Source: Episyrphus balteatus (lineage: Eukaryota; Arthropoda; Insecta; Diptera; Syrphidae). From it: DNA of 64,000 bases. Within the stretch, counting starts at the first letter, position 1; every line of letters starts with the position of its first letter. The position numbers were made by a program, and so were the translations under genes. The stretch covers positions 126,515,027-126,579,026 of the forward strand of contig NC_079136.1 in the NCBI RefSeq assembly GCF_945859705.1. Direction: 5' to 3'. This document shows positions 45,871 to 58,440 of the stretch, one piece after another. The notes beneath the pieces were generated by a model. It saw only the letters and a list, made by a program, of their open reading frames with translations, ran no database searches and had not been told where the DNA came from.

Positions 45871-47389
45871 CACGTTTTGTCAGTTTCGGTCACTATAATA
45901 TTTTTGTATTTTATTACTCTAATTTTTGTTGACCATGACTTCAAATTATTTCTATTTCTTCACCAACACAAAGTTGTAAAACAAAAACTCTCGAGATCAA
46001 ATTTTCGCTGTCGAAAGTATAACCTTCCATTAAAAACCAGAACCAATAACACTTTGGAATTTAAGTGAATGTTCTGTGAAAACTACATTAAACTGCCCTC
46101 TCAACTACACTCTTCGATCATCAGGTAGGTACTTTATGACCACTTCGTTTTTTGCAGCACAAAAAAAAAAGTACATACATAATTCCATCGTTGATAGAAA
46201 TTGAGGTGTTTTTTGTCTCTCTCTCTCTTTTCTGAAGGACCTAACTCCTCTTCTATACCAAACCACTTGACTTGGTTGATTTATTTGAAACTGTGTATCT
46301 GAAGTGAAAGTCAAAATAGAGTTCTTTATTCATCCTTCATCTTGTATACCTTTTAAGTTTATGCCATGAACTATGTACAAAAAAAACTAAAATGAACGGG
46401 AACTTCATCATGAGTAGAGTTTTTTGAGTTCAGATGAGCTTCTATTGTGACGATGTCTGCATTGCTCCATGTTCTGTTCGTCCTCGTCAACATCAACATC
46501 GTGTGTACAGTACATCGCTCCTTTTAAACACGTAGTATACAAAATGCGGCGAAATAAGAAACTGTGTGAAACTGTATGAAAACTTGTTGAAAACTGCAAA
46601 TATGCATAACGTAACTAACGGTGTTTCGACCCGAAGATTATTTATTTACCATGAAAAAAGGGGGCTTCTGTTGATGTTATAACCTGTGAAATAAGGACTC
46701 TGGAGCGTATAACATTTTCATCTTCATCATCATCATCATCCAATCCAAAAAAGAAAAGGGTAAAGGATAGGTGTCTTGATGGTTGGTAAAAGATAAAATA
46801 TACAACTCACACACACACACACACTGAGAAACACACACATTTAGAGTTAAACTTAAAAGTCGTAAAAGGACTCAAAAGTGTGTTTTGAGTTTATAATTTA
46901 ATTCAATTGTAATTTGGGATGTGCAAGTTGAATTTCAAATTGGAAGGGATATGCTATAAGCTATTTCAAAAGGGGTCGTGTCGTTAAACAATTTTGATAG
47001 CTCATTTTGGAATTAAAGAATTAAGTATGGGAACTAGTTAAATCCTGTAAGAAGGTTTTTTTTGGGGGGAAAATTTGGGTGTTTCGATTAAAGGAGGGTA
47101 ATTTTGAGGGGACACTTTATGACACCAAAAGTTTAAGGATTCAATTGATTAGGGTCAAGGTGTTTTACTATCAACAGATGATTCGCTTACAAAACACTTG
47201 GAAGAAATTGCTACTTTTTGAAATCGTTAAAAAAAAAATCGATTTTATATAACAACCAAACCATTTTTTCAGGAGGCTCACTGAGCTAGCGTTATCAACG
47301 TATTCTTTTGGAGTCAAAATGTATTATTCGCGCTGTGTTGCGTCGCTTAGCATAGCGTTATGTTGTGTCGCGTCGTGTCACCATGTACC
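45871..47389. other. Non-coding DNA
   Basis: (AC)n at about 46806-46823, a CATCAT patch near 46722-46740, and a GTGTTGCGTCGC-type patch at 47330-47380. No gene seen. Confidence 0.5.
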
Positions 47390-49208
47390 CGAGTAAAAAT
47401 AGAAATTTAATTTTTAAAGAAAAAAAAAAATGAAAAAAATTTTAACCTCCGCACCACAGCTATATAGTGTCGTGATATAAAGGTTATTTTTTAAACTAAA
47501 GCTATGCGAAAAAAAGATCACGAGTTCTAAACTTAACAGTAAAATTGATAAAATGAGCATATTTGTTTTGTTCAAAGTCTTTGATTTATTTTTATTGATG
47601 CTGTTGAAGTTGAGAGTTTTAGAGCAAAAATTCAGTTTTTAATCAGTAATAAAAAAGGTGTTCTTTTGTTTTTTTTGTTTAAACTCAATATTATTTGGGA
47701 AAAAAAATTAAATACAAATTTCTCGCATAGATAAAAGTATGTAAATTACTATTCTTCTTCAAAAAAATAATTTAAAAAATTTCTTATATTTAAAAATTGA
47801 ATGAGAAAAAAACGAATTTTTTGAAACACATCTTAAAGTTTTTTCTTAAAATCTTCTGTTTAGGCAAATATTTAGGAAGTCTGAAAATGGAGAAAGCATG
47901 ATAAGCAATTTCTCTATAAGCCTATATAAACACTTTTTCTAAATATTTGCCTAAAATATTTTTAATGTAATTTTGAACTTCAAAAAACGTTTTTTTTTTT
48001 TTAAAGTGCTTTTTTGTTTTTATTAAAATAAATTACAAAATCATTCTTTTTTGACAATCATGCACTGATTACTTATAAACAATGTTTTTTTTTTTTTATT
48101 TTATTATAAGAAGTTTCGTGAAACAGGGTGATTTGTTATATAAAGTTAATGCTTTTGTTTTTTAATTTTTTTTTTATTAAAATATTTTTTAATTTAATTT
48201 ATTACTAATTTTTTTCCAATTAAAATTGATGCGGCTATAAGGTTTTTTAAAAAAAGTCCCACCTTACAAAGCAAATTTGAAAAAAAAAAAAAAATAACTT
48301 GAACATCAAATTTGACAATTTTTTTCAAAGTTTTGACTTTGAAATTATATTTCACAAAAAAGTATTCGCGAAAACTACTTTAATCAAAAAGCATTTGAAA
48401 GAATGGAAAATAAGCTTTCAAAAAAGCTATTCCACAGTATTCTATGTCTTTTTCTTGATTTTATGTATTTTTTTTTTTTTATTTAAGGTCAAATTTTCAG
48501 AAAATTGCCCCTTCCATCGGAACGAGGGATGATACAGCCGTCTTCCCATACAATTTTTTTCTTAGGTTAAACTGAAGAACTATTTCTTAAAATAAAGTTC
48601 ACTTTTTAAACAAAAAAACATAATTCAAAATTATAGGTTTTTTCAAATGTATTAATATTTTGTCCCCTTACTTAATTTCCTGGAGAAAAATAAAAATTTT
48701 AATGGAAGAATGTCTTTTTATTAGTAGAAGTAATTAATATCACAAATCGACCTATTCTGCCCCACTGTGCGTCGTTTGGCGGAAAAAATCGGCGCCCCAC
48801 GACTACTGCACCACGTCCGCACCATTTCATTTTGTATGAAAAATTCGCTGCACCATGATACATAATTGAAAAATAAAAAAAAACTACCGACGAGAAGGAG
48901 ATTCGAACCTGAGTATCCAGAGCACTTTCAATTAGAAAAGTCCTAGTCCTAGTCATGTTTGTACGAACTGGAAATCTGTTGCTTAAGTCAAAATAACTTT
49001 GAAGACGACTTAAATATTTGTATAAGTATAAGAATAGAATTTTTGATCATGGTGCAGAAGTGGTGCGGCGGTGGTGCACCGAGTTTTTCACTCAAAATGA
49101 AATGGTGCGGACGTGGTGCAGCGGTGGTGCGGCCCAATAGAAATTTCTGATAAGGGTGAGGACGTGGTGCAGCAGTGGTGCGGCATAATTCCATTTTTAC
49201 TCGGGTAT
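47390..49208. mobile_element. Candidate 1.8-kb inverted-repeat element with GTGGTGCGG repeats
   Basis: TACCCGAGTAAAAAT near 47389 is the inverse of ATTTTTACTCGGGTA ending near 49208. Inside the right end GTGGTGC(A/G)GCGGTGGTGCGG words are repeated; inverse forms (TGCACCACGTCCGCACCA) lie at 48807-48830. A longer internal inverted pair is ATGAAATGGTGCGGACGTGG at about 49097 against its inverse at about 48810-48832. Flanks share GCATAG and TTGTGTC.CGTC.TGT words, so the target was repetitive and no clean duplication can be read. Confidence 0.45.
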
Positions 49209-50852
49209 CGCATAGTTTTGCTTTGTGTCACGTCATGTAGCGTATATAAAACCAGGAAATCCAAGGACGCCTTCACTTTAAATATAAAGTCTTGTTTCAA
49301 ATACAGCACGACCAATTAAGCTACAACTGTATCGTATGAACCAGTAAAACAAATGTTGAATTTAGTTGGCCTTGGACATGGAACGTTTTGAAACCGGGAG
49401 ATCTGATCCTGAATACTGAAAAAAACATTGTCAAAATAACTTACTTCTAAATCTAGACAAAATAAGTCTTTAAGATCTAACTCTTAAATTTGAATATCAT
49501 ATTTCTGTCTTTCAATAGTAAACTTTCACTATTCCCCAGCTGTTGGCATAAAATTGTTTTTTTTTTTTTACAACAAAACTCCAAAATGGCAGTAAAAATC
49601 CTTCCTTACGTTCAGTTAATATTATGAAAGATGTTACCAATCTTCGAAATTCATTCCTGTATTAAAATCAAATTTACGATATCTCCCGCGTGATAGCATA
49701 TTTTTTTTGCAATAAATTGCATTTTACTCAATTTACGACCAATCGAACCACAATGGTTTATTTATTTTTTTTTTGTCTTAGAATCGCTGAATGGTAAAAT
49801 CCCTAAAAACCCCTTTTCAATCTATATTTCTACTCTCTTTTGTCTATTTCTTTATGACTTTTATCTAAACGTTCATTTTATACTGATTCGACAAGTAGTC
49901 ATATTACAACGACACTAGAAACAAAAAGAAAGAGAGTTATGTGTGTTTAAAAGCTAAACCGCACCACACTGATGTTCTTATATGAAATGTGCAAAGAATT
50001 TATGGTTTGACTTTAACCCCGTAGAATCCATTCTAAACCTCATATCACATTTATTCACACATTTATGAACCATCAGGATATACGATACTTTATACCGACT
50101 ACGTAAAAAGGACATACTACTGACCCACTTTATTTTGGTTGTATATATATAGGAACGTGAATATTAAAGGATCCCTTACGTGATGGGTAATGATGGGGCA
50201 AGAGAGAGAGTGATTGGGTGTGTCATTAAATCATCATCAAATAAACGGCTGGACTGTTTGGTATATAGGCTTTGCTTAGGGACCCTGAAGACATGATGGC
50301 TTTCCATATTTTTATTTTCAAATTTTGATTTAAAAAGCTTAAAACTTTTAATTATTTGAATTCTTTATGAAATCAGGTTCCCAAAATCTATGGGGTCCAA
50401 AAGTCAAGATTTGCTCTTTTTTGTTTTTTGACACTAATCTTTCCTCTATTTGTCAAAATTACCTTCTTTGTCACATTTCATCTAGAACCTATGTATAAGT
50501 TTTTATAAATGTTTAAAACACATAAGGTCTTAAAAGGGGTCTTTATTCAAAAAAAATTCTTATTTAATTTCACGATTTAATTTGGTTTCAAATATTTGAT
50601 AATTCTTGTTCATGAGTTTTCTACCAGTTTTTTTCTTGAGGTCATGTCTAGCAGACCTTAGGACCCCCTTTAAATTTTTTTTTATATAAATAAAGCATAA
50701 CATTTTGTCAAAGCCTTAACGAAAACATTAAACGCGAGCTATATTTCTGTTTGGGACCTCAAAAACTGAAACGGACCTTATTTTTCAAATAATTATGCAT
50801 TGTCTTATTTAATACAAAATAATGAAAATTGCTAGAAAAATTAATAGCTGTT
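49209..50852. other. Non-coding DNA
   Basis: No gene, element end or array recognised. Mostly A/T rich. Confidence 0.5.
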
Positions 50853-50855
50853 GAC

Positions 50856-50914
50856 AGAGGCGTACGTTGAGTTGCCGGGACCCCGAAACAAGACTAAGTT
50901 TTGGAGGTTCCTTT
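50856..50914. mobile_element. Possible end of an older hAT-like element around the minisatellite transposon
   Basis: CAGAGGCGTACGTTGAG at 50856 looks like another hAT-type terminus. About 75 bp past the right duplication, GTACGTATACGCCCA (about 55035-55049) resembles its inverse. The GGGCCCC-type words outside the inner element support a nested pair. Ends do not match well and no duplication is visible. Confidence 0.3.
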
Positions 50915-53900
50915 CAGAGGCGGCGCTAGACCAAAATGAGGCGTGTGCTAGAGTAAATTTTCGGGGGGCCCCTGAGAAAATGAATTTGGACTATTATTTT
51001 GAAAAAAAGTATCAAGTTCAAAATTCTAATAACAAACTTAAGACAAAACGTTTCATTTCAATGTAAGCCCTGTTCCTTTGGGAGGTGGCAAAGTACTACT
51101 AGTAGTTTACTAGCGATTTCCAAGACAGTATATGATAGTACTAGATTAACCAAAACATCTACTACTAGAAGACTACCACTTCCAATGGAACAGGGCTGTA
51201 GATGAAAAACAAAATGCACGACTCGATCTCACGAACTTTTTCTTAAGTTTCAGATTGCTTTAATTTTTAAAACTTTTTATATAAATAAGATTTTTTGTTA
51301 AATGTTCTAAAACGTACATAATCAAAAAAAAATAATTCGTTCTTCAAATCAAACAAAAAAACAGCATCTAGAATGAATTTCAGCAATTTGATTTCTTTTA
51401 TTAGGGCGCGTTTTTAGAAAAAATCAAAATCGTTAGAAATCGCTATAAACATTTTTCGATAGATAAATGTCGATAGATAAATGTGGATAGATAAATGTCG
51501 ATAGATAAATGTCGATAGATAAATGTCGATAGATAAATGTGGATAGATAAATGTCGATAGATAAATGTCGATAGATAAATGTGGATAGATAAATGTGGAT
51601 AGATAAATGTGGATAGATAAATGTGGATAGATAAATGTCGATAGATAAATGTCGATAGATAAATGTGGATAGATAAATATCGATAGATAAATGTGGATAG
51701 ATATATGTGGATAGATAAATGTGGATAGATAAATGTGGATAGATAAATGTGGATAGATAAATGTCGATAGATAAATGTCGATAGATAAATGTCGATAGAT
51801 AAATGTGGATAGATAAATGTGGATAGATAAATGTCGATAGATAAATGTCGATAGATAAATGTCGATAGATAAATGTGGATAGATAAATGTGGATAGATAA
51901 ATATCGATAGATAAATGTGGATAGATATATGTGGATAGATAAATGTGGATAGATAAATGTGGATAGATAAATGTGGATAGATAAATGTGGATAGATAAAT
52001 GTCGATAGATAAATGTCGATAGATAAATGTGGATAGATAAATGTGGATAGATAAATGTCGATAGATATATGTGGATAGATAAATATCGATAGATAAATGT
52101 CGATAGATAAATGTCGATAGATAAATGTGGATAGATAAATATCGATAGATAAATGTGGATAGATATATGTGGATAGATAAATGTGGATAGATAAATGTGG
52201 ATAGATAAATGTCGATAGATAAATGTCGATAGATAAATGTGGATAGATAAATGTGGATAGATAAATGTGGATAGATAAATGTGGATAGATAAATGTCGAT
52301 AGATAAATGTCGATAGATAAATGTGGATAGATAAATATCGATAGATAAATGTGGATAGATATATGTGGATAGATAAATGTGGATAGATAAATGTGGATAG
52401 ATAAATGTGGATAGATAAATGTCGATAGATAAATGTCGATAGATAAATGTGGATAGATAAATGTCGATAGATAAATGTCGACAGATAAATGTCGATAGAT
52501 AAATGTGGATAGATAAATGTGGATAGATAAATGTGGATAGATAAATGTCGATAGATAAATGTCGATAGATAAATGTGGATAGATAAATGTGGATAGATAA
52601 ATGTGGATAGATAAATGTGGATAGATAAATGTCGATAGATAAATGTCGATAGATAAATGTGGATAGATAAATATCGATAGATAAATGTGGATAGATATAT
52701 GTGGATAGATAAATGTGGATAGATAAATGTGGATAGATAAATGTGGATAGATAAATGTCGATAGATAAATGTGGATAGATAAATGTGGATAGATAAATGT
52801 GGATAGATAAATGTCGATAGATAAATGTCGATAGATAAATGTCGATAGATAAATGTGGATAGATAAATGTGGATAGATAAATATCGATAGATAAATGTGG
52901 ATAGATATATGTGGATAGATAAATGTGGATAGATAAATGTGGATAGATAAATGTGGATAGATAAATGTGGATAGATAAATGTCGATAGATAAATGTCGAT
53001 AGATAAATGTGGATAGATAAATGTGGATAGATAAATGTCGATAGATATATGTGGATAGATAAATATCGATAGATAAATGTCGATAGATAAATGTCGATAG
53101 ATAAATGTGGATAGATAAATATCGATAGATAAATGTGGATAGATATATGTGGATAGATAAATGTGGATAGATAAATGTGGATAGATAAATGTCGATAGAT
53201 AAATGTCGATAGATAAATGTGGATAGATAAATGTGGATAGATATATGTGGATAGATAAATGTGGATAGATAAATGTGGATAGATAAATGTGGATAGATAA
53301 ATGTCGATAGATAAATGTGGATAGATATATGTGGATAGATAAATGTGGATAGATAAATGTGGATAGATAAATGTCGATAGATAAATGTCGATAGATAAAT
53401 GTCGATAGATAAATGTGGATAGATAAATGTGGATAGATAAATGTGGATAGATAAATGTGGATAGATAAATGTGGATAGATAAATGTCGATAGATAAATGT
53501 CGATAGATAAATGTCGATAGATAAATTTCGATAGATAAATGTCGATTGATAAATGTCGATTCATAAATTAATTTTCATAAAATATTATAGAGCACTTCTG
53601 ATTATCGTAGAACCTTGAAATATGGTAGAATGTTAGAGCTGGTTGTTTATTCAAATTAAAAAATTTAAAATTTGAGAATTTCAGCCAGGGGGCGTGGCAA
53701 CTGCCTATTTCCGGTGAATTTTCATTTTTCGAACGAAGGAACTTAGTTGTGCTGTTTTGACCAAACACTTATTTAAAAGTATAAACATTTTTGATTGGTC
53801 AAAACAGCACAAGTTGGAGTTATGCCATTATGATCAATTATAATTTTAGAAAAAAGGAGTTAAGTGTGGTTAGGGCCATTGAATATCTTTGGAACTAGTT

Positions 53901-54975
53901 TACTTAGAGTTATGCAGTTAAGACCAAACGAAAATAGATTTTCGAAAATAATGAACTTATGCTGTTAATACCAAACTCCATAGATTTCTATTAGAAAATC
54001 GTTTTTTTTTTCTTTCTTTTGTATAGAGACAAGATTTACATCAAAATGTAATTTTAGGAATATTGAGGACTTATTGCTTCTTTTAATTGGTGATTCAATT
54101 TTGCTTTTGAGTTGAAGAAGAAGAGACCGGAAAAAACCAAGGGGCTCCCCCTGCTAAATACAGGAAGATATATAAAAAATTGGAATTATTTTTGTTGATG
54201 TTTGCTTTTCTCTATTAGATACTTATCAATCATTTAATTTTTTTTTTACGAAATAACTGATAAATTATTCGCATGTTTTAAAGTTTGGTGGATTGTAAAT
54301 CCGTCCGTATTTTGAAACATCAATGAATCCGCAAAATGTGTTCGAATACGGAATTTCGAACAGCGAAAATTCGAAAATTCCACTGAAGAAAATGGTCCTT
54401 TTTAATCATTAAATTGGCGGCGGAAAACAGAAATATTCTTAAGTAAAAAATCAGTTTATATATATTGCGAGCAAAGAATTTTTTTAAGGGAAGTAAAGTT
54501 TACCCATTCTTAACCTTTACAAAAACTTATTTTATACAATTTTAAATACCTATACAAAATTGAAAAATAGAAAAAAGAAAAAAAAAAAAAACAGTTTTTA
54601 TCACTGAGATTTTGTATTTTAAATTTAATTGGGAATTTTAAAAGCAAAATTTTATATAATCCAAGTTGCTGGGCAAACTAATTATCTGTTGAGAAAGAAA
54701 AAAAACAAACAATAATCTTAAATTGTTTAATTTATTTTTTCTTTCCTACTTTTGCAAAAAGTGGCCAATGTATACTTCGACTCATCTCGATGGAATTATG
54801 GAAATCGAGTGGAAACAAGCCAATTTCAATTATGTGATTGTTTTGAATAAAGAGAAGAGACATTGTTTTTCGGATTTTATTATTTCTGAGACATTTTCAT
54901 TTAACGACCGCGGGGCCCCTCTAAGAGCGGGGCCGTGTGCGGGGCACACTCCGCACACCCCTTCCGCCGCCTCTG
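50915..54975. mobile_element. hAT-like non-autonomous transposon carrying a 14-bp minisatellite
   Basis: 4061 bp with inverted ends CAGAGGCGGCG (50915-50925) and CGCCGCCTCTG (54965-54975). A perfect 8-bp target duplication GTTCCTTT lies at 50907-50914 and 54976-54983. CAGNGGCGG ends with GGGGCCCC just inside and 8-bp duplications fit hAT (Tip100-like) elements. No transposase-like ORF is present. The left half is dominated by a 2.1-kb tandem array. An inner hairpin (TGTGCTGTTTTGACCAA at about 53748 against its inverse at about 53796) lies to its right. The intact duplication dates the insertion as fairly recent. Confidence 0.82.
51457..53570 (-). repeat. 14-bp minisatellite (CGATAGATAAATGT)n, about 150 units
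   Basis: Units are CGATAGATAAATGT or GGATAGATAAATGT, with rarer ...AAATAT and ...TATATGT forms. Because 14 is not a multiple of 3 and no unit contains a stop in the minus frames, a spurious 716-codon ORF with a 14-residue period results. Variant order is not random: the order of unit types from 51901 for at least 340 bp is repeated from 52881, an offset of 980 bp = 70 units. The array grew by large block duplications as well as single-unit slippage. Confidence 0.95.
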
Positions 54976-55054
54976 GTTCCTTTGATATTTGGGGGCCCCT
55001 TTGATATTATGTAGAAAATAAGAACAAATAAAAAAGTACGTATACGCCCATTTT

Positions 55055-56500
55055 TTTTTTTTTTTTTTTTGGACCCCTGATGTATAATTTTTGTTGGTCG
55101 CTAAGATTATTCAAGTAGCATTTTTTGGGGTCCTAAGGAAGTATATATTTTTTATTTGTTGTTTATTTATTTTAGGAAATATTTTATTTTTTTCAATGAA
55201 ATATTATGTCCAGTTGGAAAAGCTACAAAATCCATCCCTGATAATACCCACAAAAAATGTCTGCAGTATTTTTTTTTTATGATGAATACAGGATCTACAC
55301 CATTCTAAGTAAATGAAGATGCGAACAAGATGCGGAATGTCATTTTGTGGTCTCTATTCTTCTCTCTTCTGTGCGATGATGTTGATGATGAAATGAGCAC
55401 ATTGGGGCATATAATAAATAAAAAAAAAAAAAAATAACCAAAAGTTGGGTCCTTTTTATCCAAGAAGCCCACAAAACCATCACAGCCATATCCATAAAAA
55501 TGGATATATGTTATTTAAATGACTATAGACTTGATGGTGATGAAGATGAAAAGGTTTTTTTTTTGAATTGGAGTGATTCTGTTGACCCCCGCACACTTAA
55601 TGAAAATAAAAAAAAAAAAAAAAAAAAAAAATGGAGGACAAACAGGACATAGCAAAACTACTGTTTCCCAATCATGATAGGATGTTTGCTCTGCTCATCT
55701 AAAAATCCGTCGTTGTTTTTGTTGTTGTTTGTGGAAATGGTGGCATGGGTGATGATGATGATGCATGTACACATTTGGGTGCCAGGGATATATTTTCAAA
55801 TGTAAGAGGACAATGATTAGCCATATCCTGAAGTACCTACTCGTACTCGATTATATTGACAGCTTGTTTTGTGTGTTTCTCTCTCTCTCTCGGTACACTT
55901 TCATCACAATTGAATTGAAGGTAGTAGTATTTGCGCCATTTTATTTATTTATATCGAAGGATATGGAGAGAGTCCTTGTTTAGCATATATGACGATGATG
56001 ACAACAAAATACATGATGTCTAGGAAATTCAAAGCAACAACTGGTTGTTGTGTGTTTCTGTTTTATGTCCTGGCTGTTGGACTGGGTTATTTGAGAGGAA
56101 GAGAAATTGAAATTTTCAACAAAATAAATTTCGATGAGATTTTATTTGTGGAGAATAATAATTGAAAATGTATGTTTGTCTGTGTGTCTTTCTGTCTGAC
56201 TGTCAAACTTGAAAAAATAGATAAATTTTCTTCTTTCAAAATAGTAGATAGATGATGACAGATGGTATTGTTTATATGGATTTGTGTGACAGGTTAAGGG
56301 GGCTTTGATATAGAATTTGTGGTTTTATTTTATGGAAATGCAATTTATTGAATTTAGTTTTAATAGTTGTCAGCCTGAGAGTGAAATTGATAAGGATTCT
56401 TCAATTTTAATAAAGTATTTGTTTTTGAAGAAGCTTTTGAATGTGGGTCCATTTATTATAAGGGTCTGAGAGTGGTTTTATAGTGCTATTGAGAATCTTT
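55055..56500. other. Non-coding DNA
   Basis: T run at 55052-55071, A run at 55608-55631, ATGATGATG at about 55752-55763. No gene seen. Confidence 0.5.
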
Positions 56501-56509
56501 TCCATGCCT

Positions 56510-58440
56510 ATGTTGCAACCAATCATGACCCTGTTAACTATTTCAAAACGAGATAAATATTTTTTTATCTTACATTCAGGAAGCAGATATTTTCGGATCA
56601 AGATTTCGAAACAAGATTAGGTTTCCAGATATGAATTCACAATCAGCAAACCTATCCACTTTGGTTAAAAAATTACAAATCTATTTTTTTAAGATTTTCG
56701 AAAAACCCTTGCCTAAAAAATAGACATTTTCAAAAATTGTCTTCAAATCCATCGAGAGATATATCAAAAGAAAGGCCTATTTAAGCTCTATTCATAGCTG
56801 AAAGCCAAAAGTTTCCTGCATGTCTGGTTGCTGAATTATTTGCTTTCGAAATATCGAAATATTTTATTTTTCTTACATTAAAAACCAGATATTTTCGAAT
56901 CAAGGTGTCGAAACAAGATTTGGTTTGCAGATATGAATTCACAATGAGCAAGCCTATTCATTTCAGTTAAAAAATTACAAATCTATTTTTTAAAGATTTT
57001 CGATAAAAAATCAAGGTTAACCCCTTGCCTAAAAAATAGACATTTTCAAAAATTGTTTTCAAATCCATCGAGTTATACATCAAAAGAAAGGCCTATTTAA
57101 GCTCTATTCATAGCTAAAAGCCAAAAGTTTCCTGCATGTCTGGTTGCTGAATTATTTGCTTTCGAAATATCGAAATATTTTATTTTTCTTACATTAAAAA
57201 CCAGATATTTTCGGATCAAGGTGTCGAAACAAGATTTGGTTTGCAGATATGAATTCACAATGAGCAAGCCTATCCATTTCAGTTAAAAAATTACAAATCT
57301 ATTTTTTAAAGATTTTCGATAAAAAATCAAGGTACCCCTTGCCTAAAAAATAGACATTTTCAAAAATTGTTTTCCAATCCATCGAGTTATACATCAAAAG
57401 AAAGGATTATTTAAGCTCTATTCATAGCTGAAAGCCAAAAGTTTCCTGCATGTCTGGTTGCTGAATTATTTGCTTTCGAAATATCGAAATATTTTATTTT
57501 TCTTACATTAAAAACCAGATATTTTCGGATCAAGGTGTCGAAACAAGATTTGGTTTGCAGATATGAATTCACAATGAGCAAGCCTATCCATTTCAGTTAA
57601 AAAATTACAAATCTATTTTTTTAAGATTTTCGATAAAAAATCGAGGTTAACCCCTTGCCTAAAAAATAGACATTTTCAAAAATTGTCTTCAAATCCATCG
57701 AGTTATACATCAAAAGAAAGGCCTATTTAAGCTCTATTCATAGCTGAAAGCCAAAAGTTTCCTGCATGTCTGGTTGCTGAATACTTTGCTTTCGAAATAT
57801 CGAAATATTTAATTTTTCTTACATTAAAAACCAGATATTTTCGGATCAAGGTGTCGAAACAAGATTTGGTTTCCAGATATGAATTCACAATCAGAAAACC
57901 TATCCATTTTGGTTAAAAATTTACAAATCTATTTTTTTAAGATTTTCGATAAAAAATCAAGGTTGCCTAAAAAATAGACATTTTCAAAAATTGTCTTCAA
58001 ATCCATCGAATGATACATCAAAAGAAAGGCCTATTTAAGCTCTATTCATAGCTGAAAACGAAAATTTTTCTGCATGTCTGGTTGCTGAATTATGTATTTG
58101 CTTTCGAAATATCGAAATATTTTATTTTTCTTACATTAAAAACCAGATATTTTCGGATCAAGGTGTCGAAACAAGATTTGGTTTCCAGATATGAATTCAC
58201 AATGAGCAAGCCTATCCATTTTGGTTAAAAAATTACAAATCTATTTTTTTAAGATTTTCGATAAAAAATCAAGGTCCAAAACGCGTCCAAATCCATCGAG
58301 TGATACATCAAAAGAAAGGCCTATTTAAGGTCTATTCATAGCTGAAAACAAAAAGTATCTTGAAGATCTGGTTGCTGAATTATTTGCATTCAAATATAAT
58401 TTATTCAAACAGGATATTTTCGGAACAATAAGTTCTTACG
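56510..58440 (+). repeat. ~315-bp tandem satellite, six copies
   Basis: The marker TGTCTGGTTGCTGAATTA recurs near 56819, 57138, 57450, 57768, 58075 and, degenerate, 58367, i.e. a period of about 292-319 bp. Each unit holds CCAGATATTTTCGGATCAAG, TTTGGTTTGCAGATATGAAT, ATTTTCGATAAAAAATCAAG, AATAGACATTTTCAAAAATT and CAAAAGAAAGGCCTATTTAA. Middle copies are nearly identical; outer copies are more diverged and carry short deletions (for example the lost AACCCCTT near 57960). No ORF spans a unit. Confidence 0.93.

Noticed and set aside
51414..53564. 716-codon minus-strand ORF (repeating SIDIYLSTFIY)
   Set aside because: It is the translation of a 14-bp minisatellite lacking stops; the periodic peptide is not a known domain and the array lies in a non-autonomous transposon.
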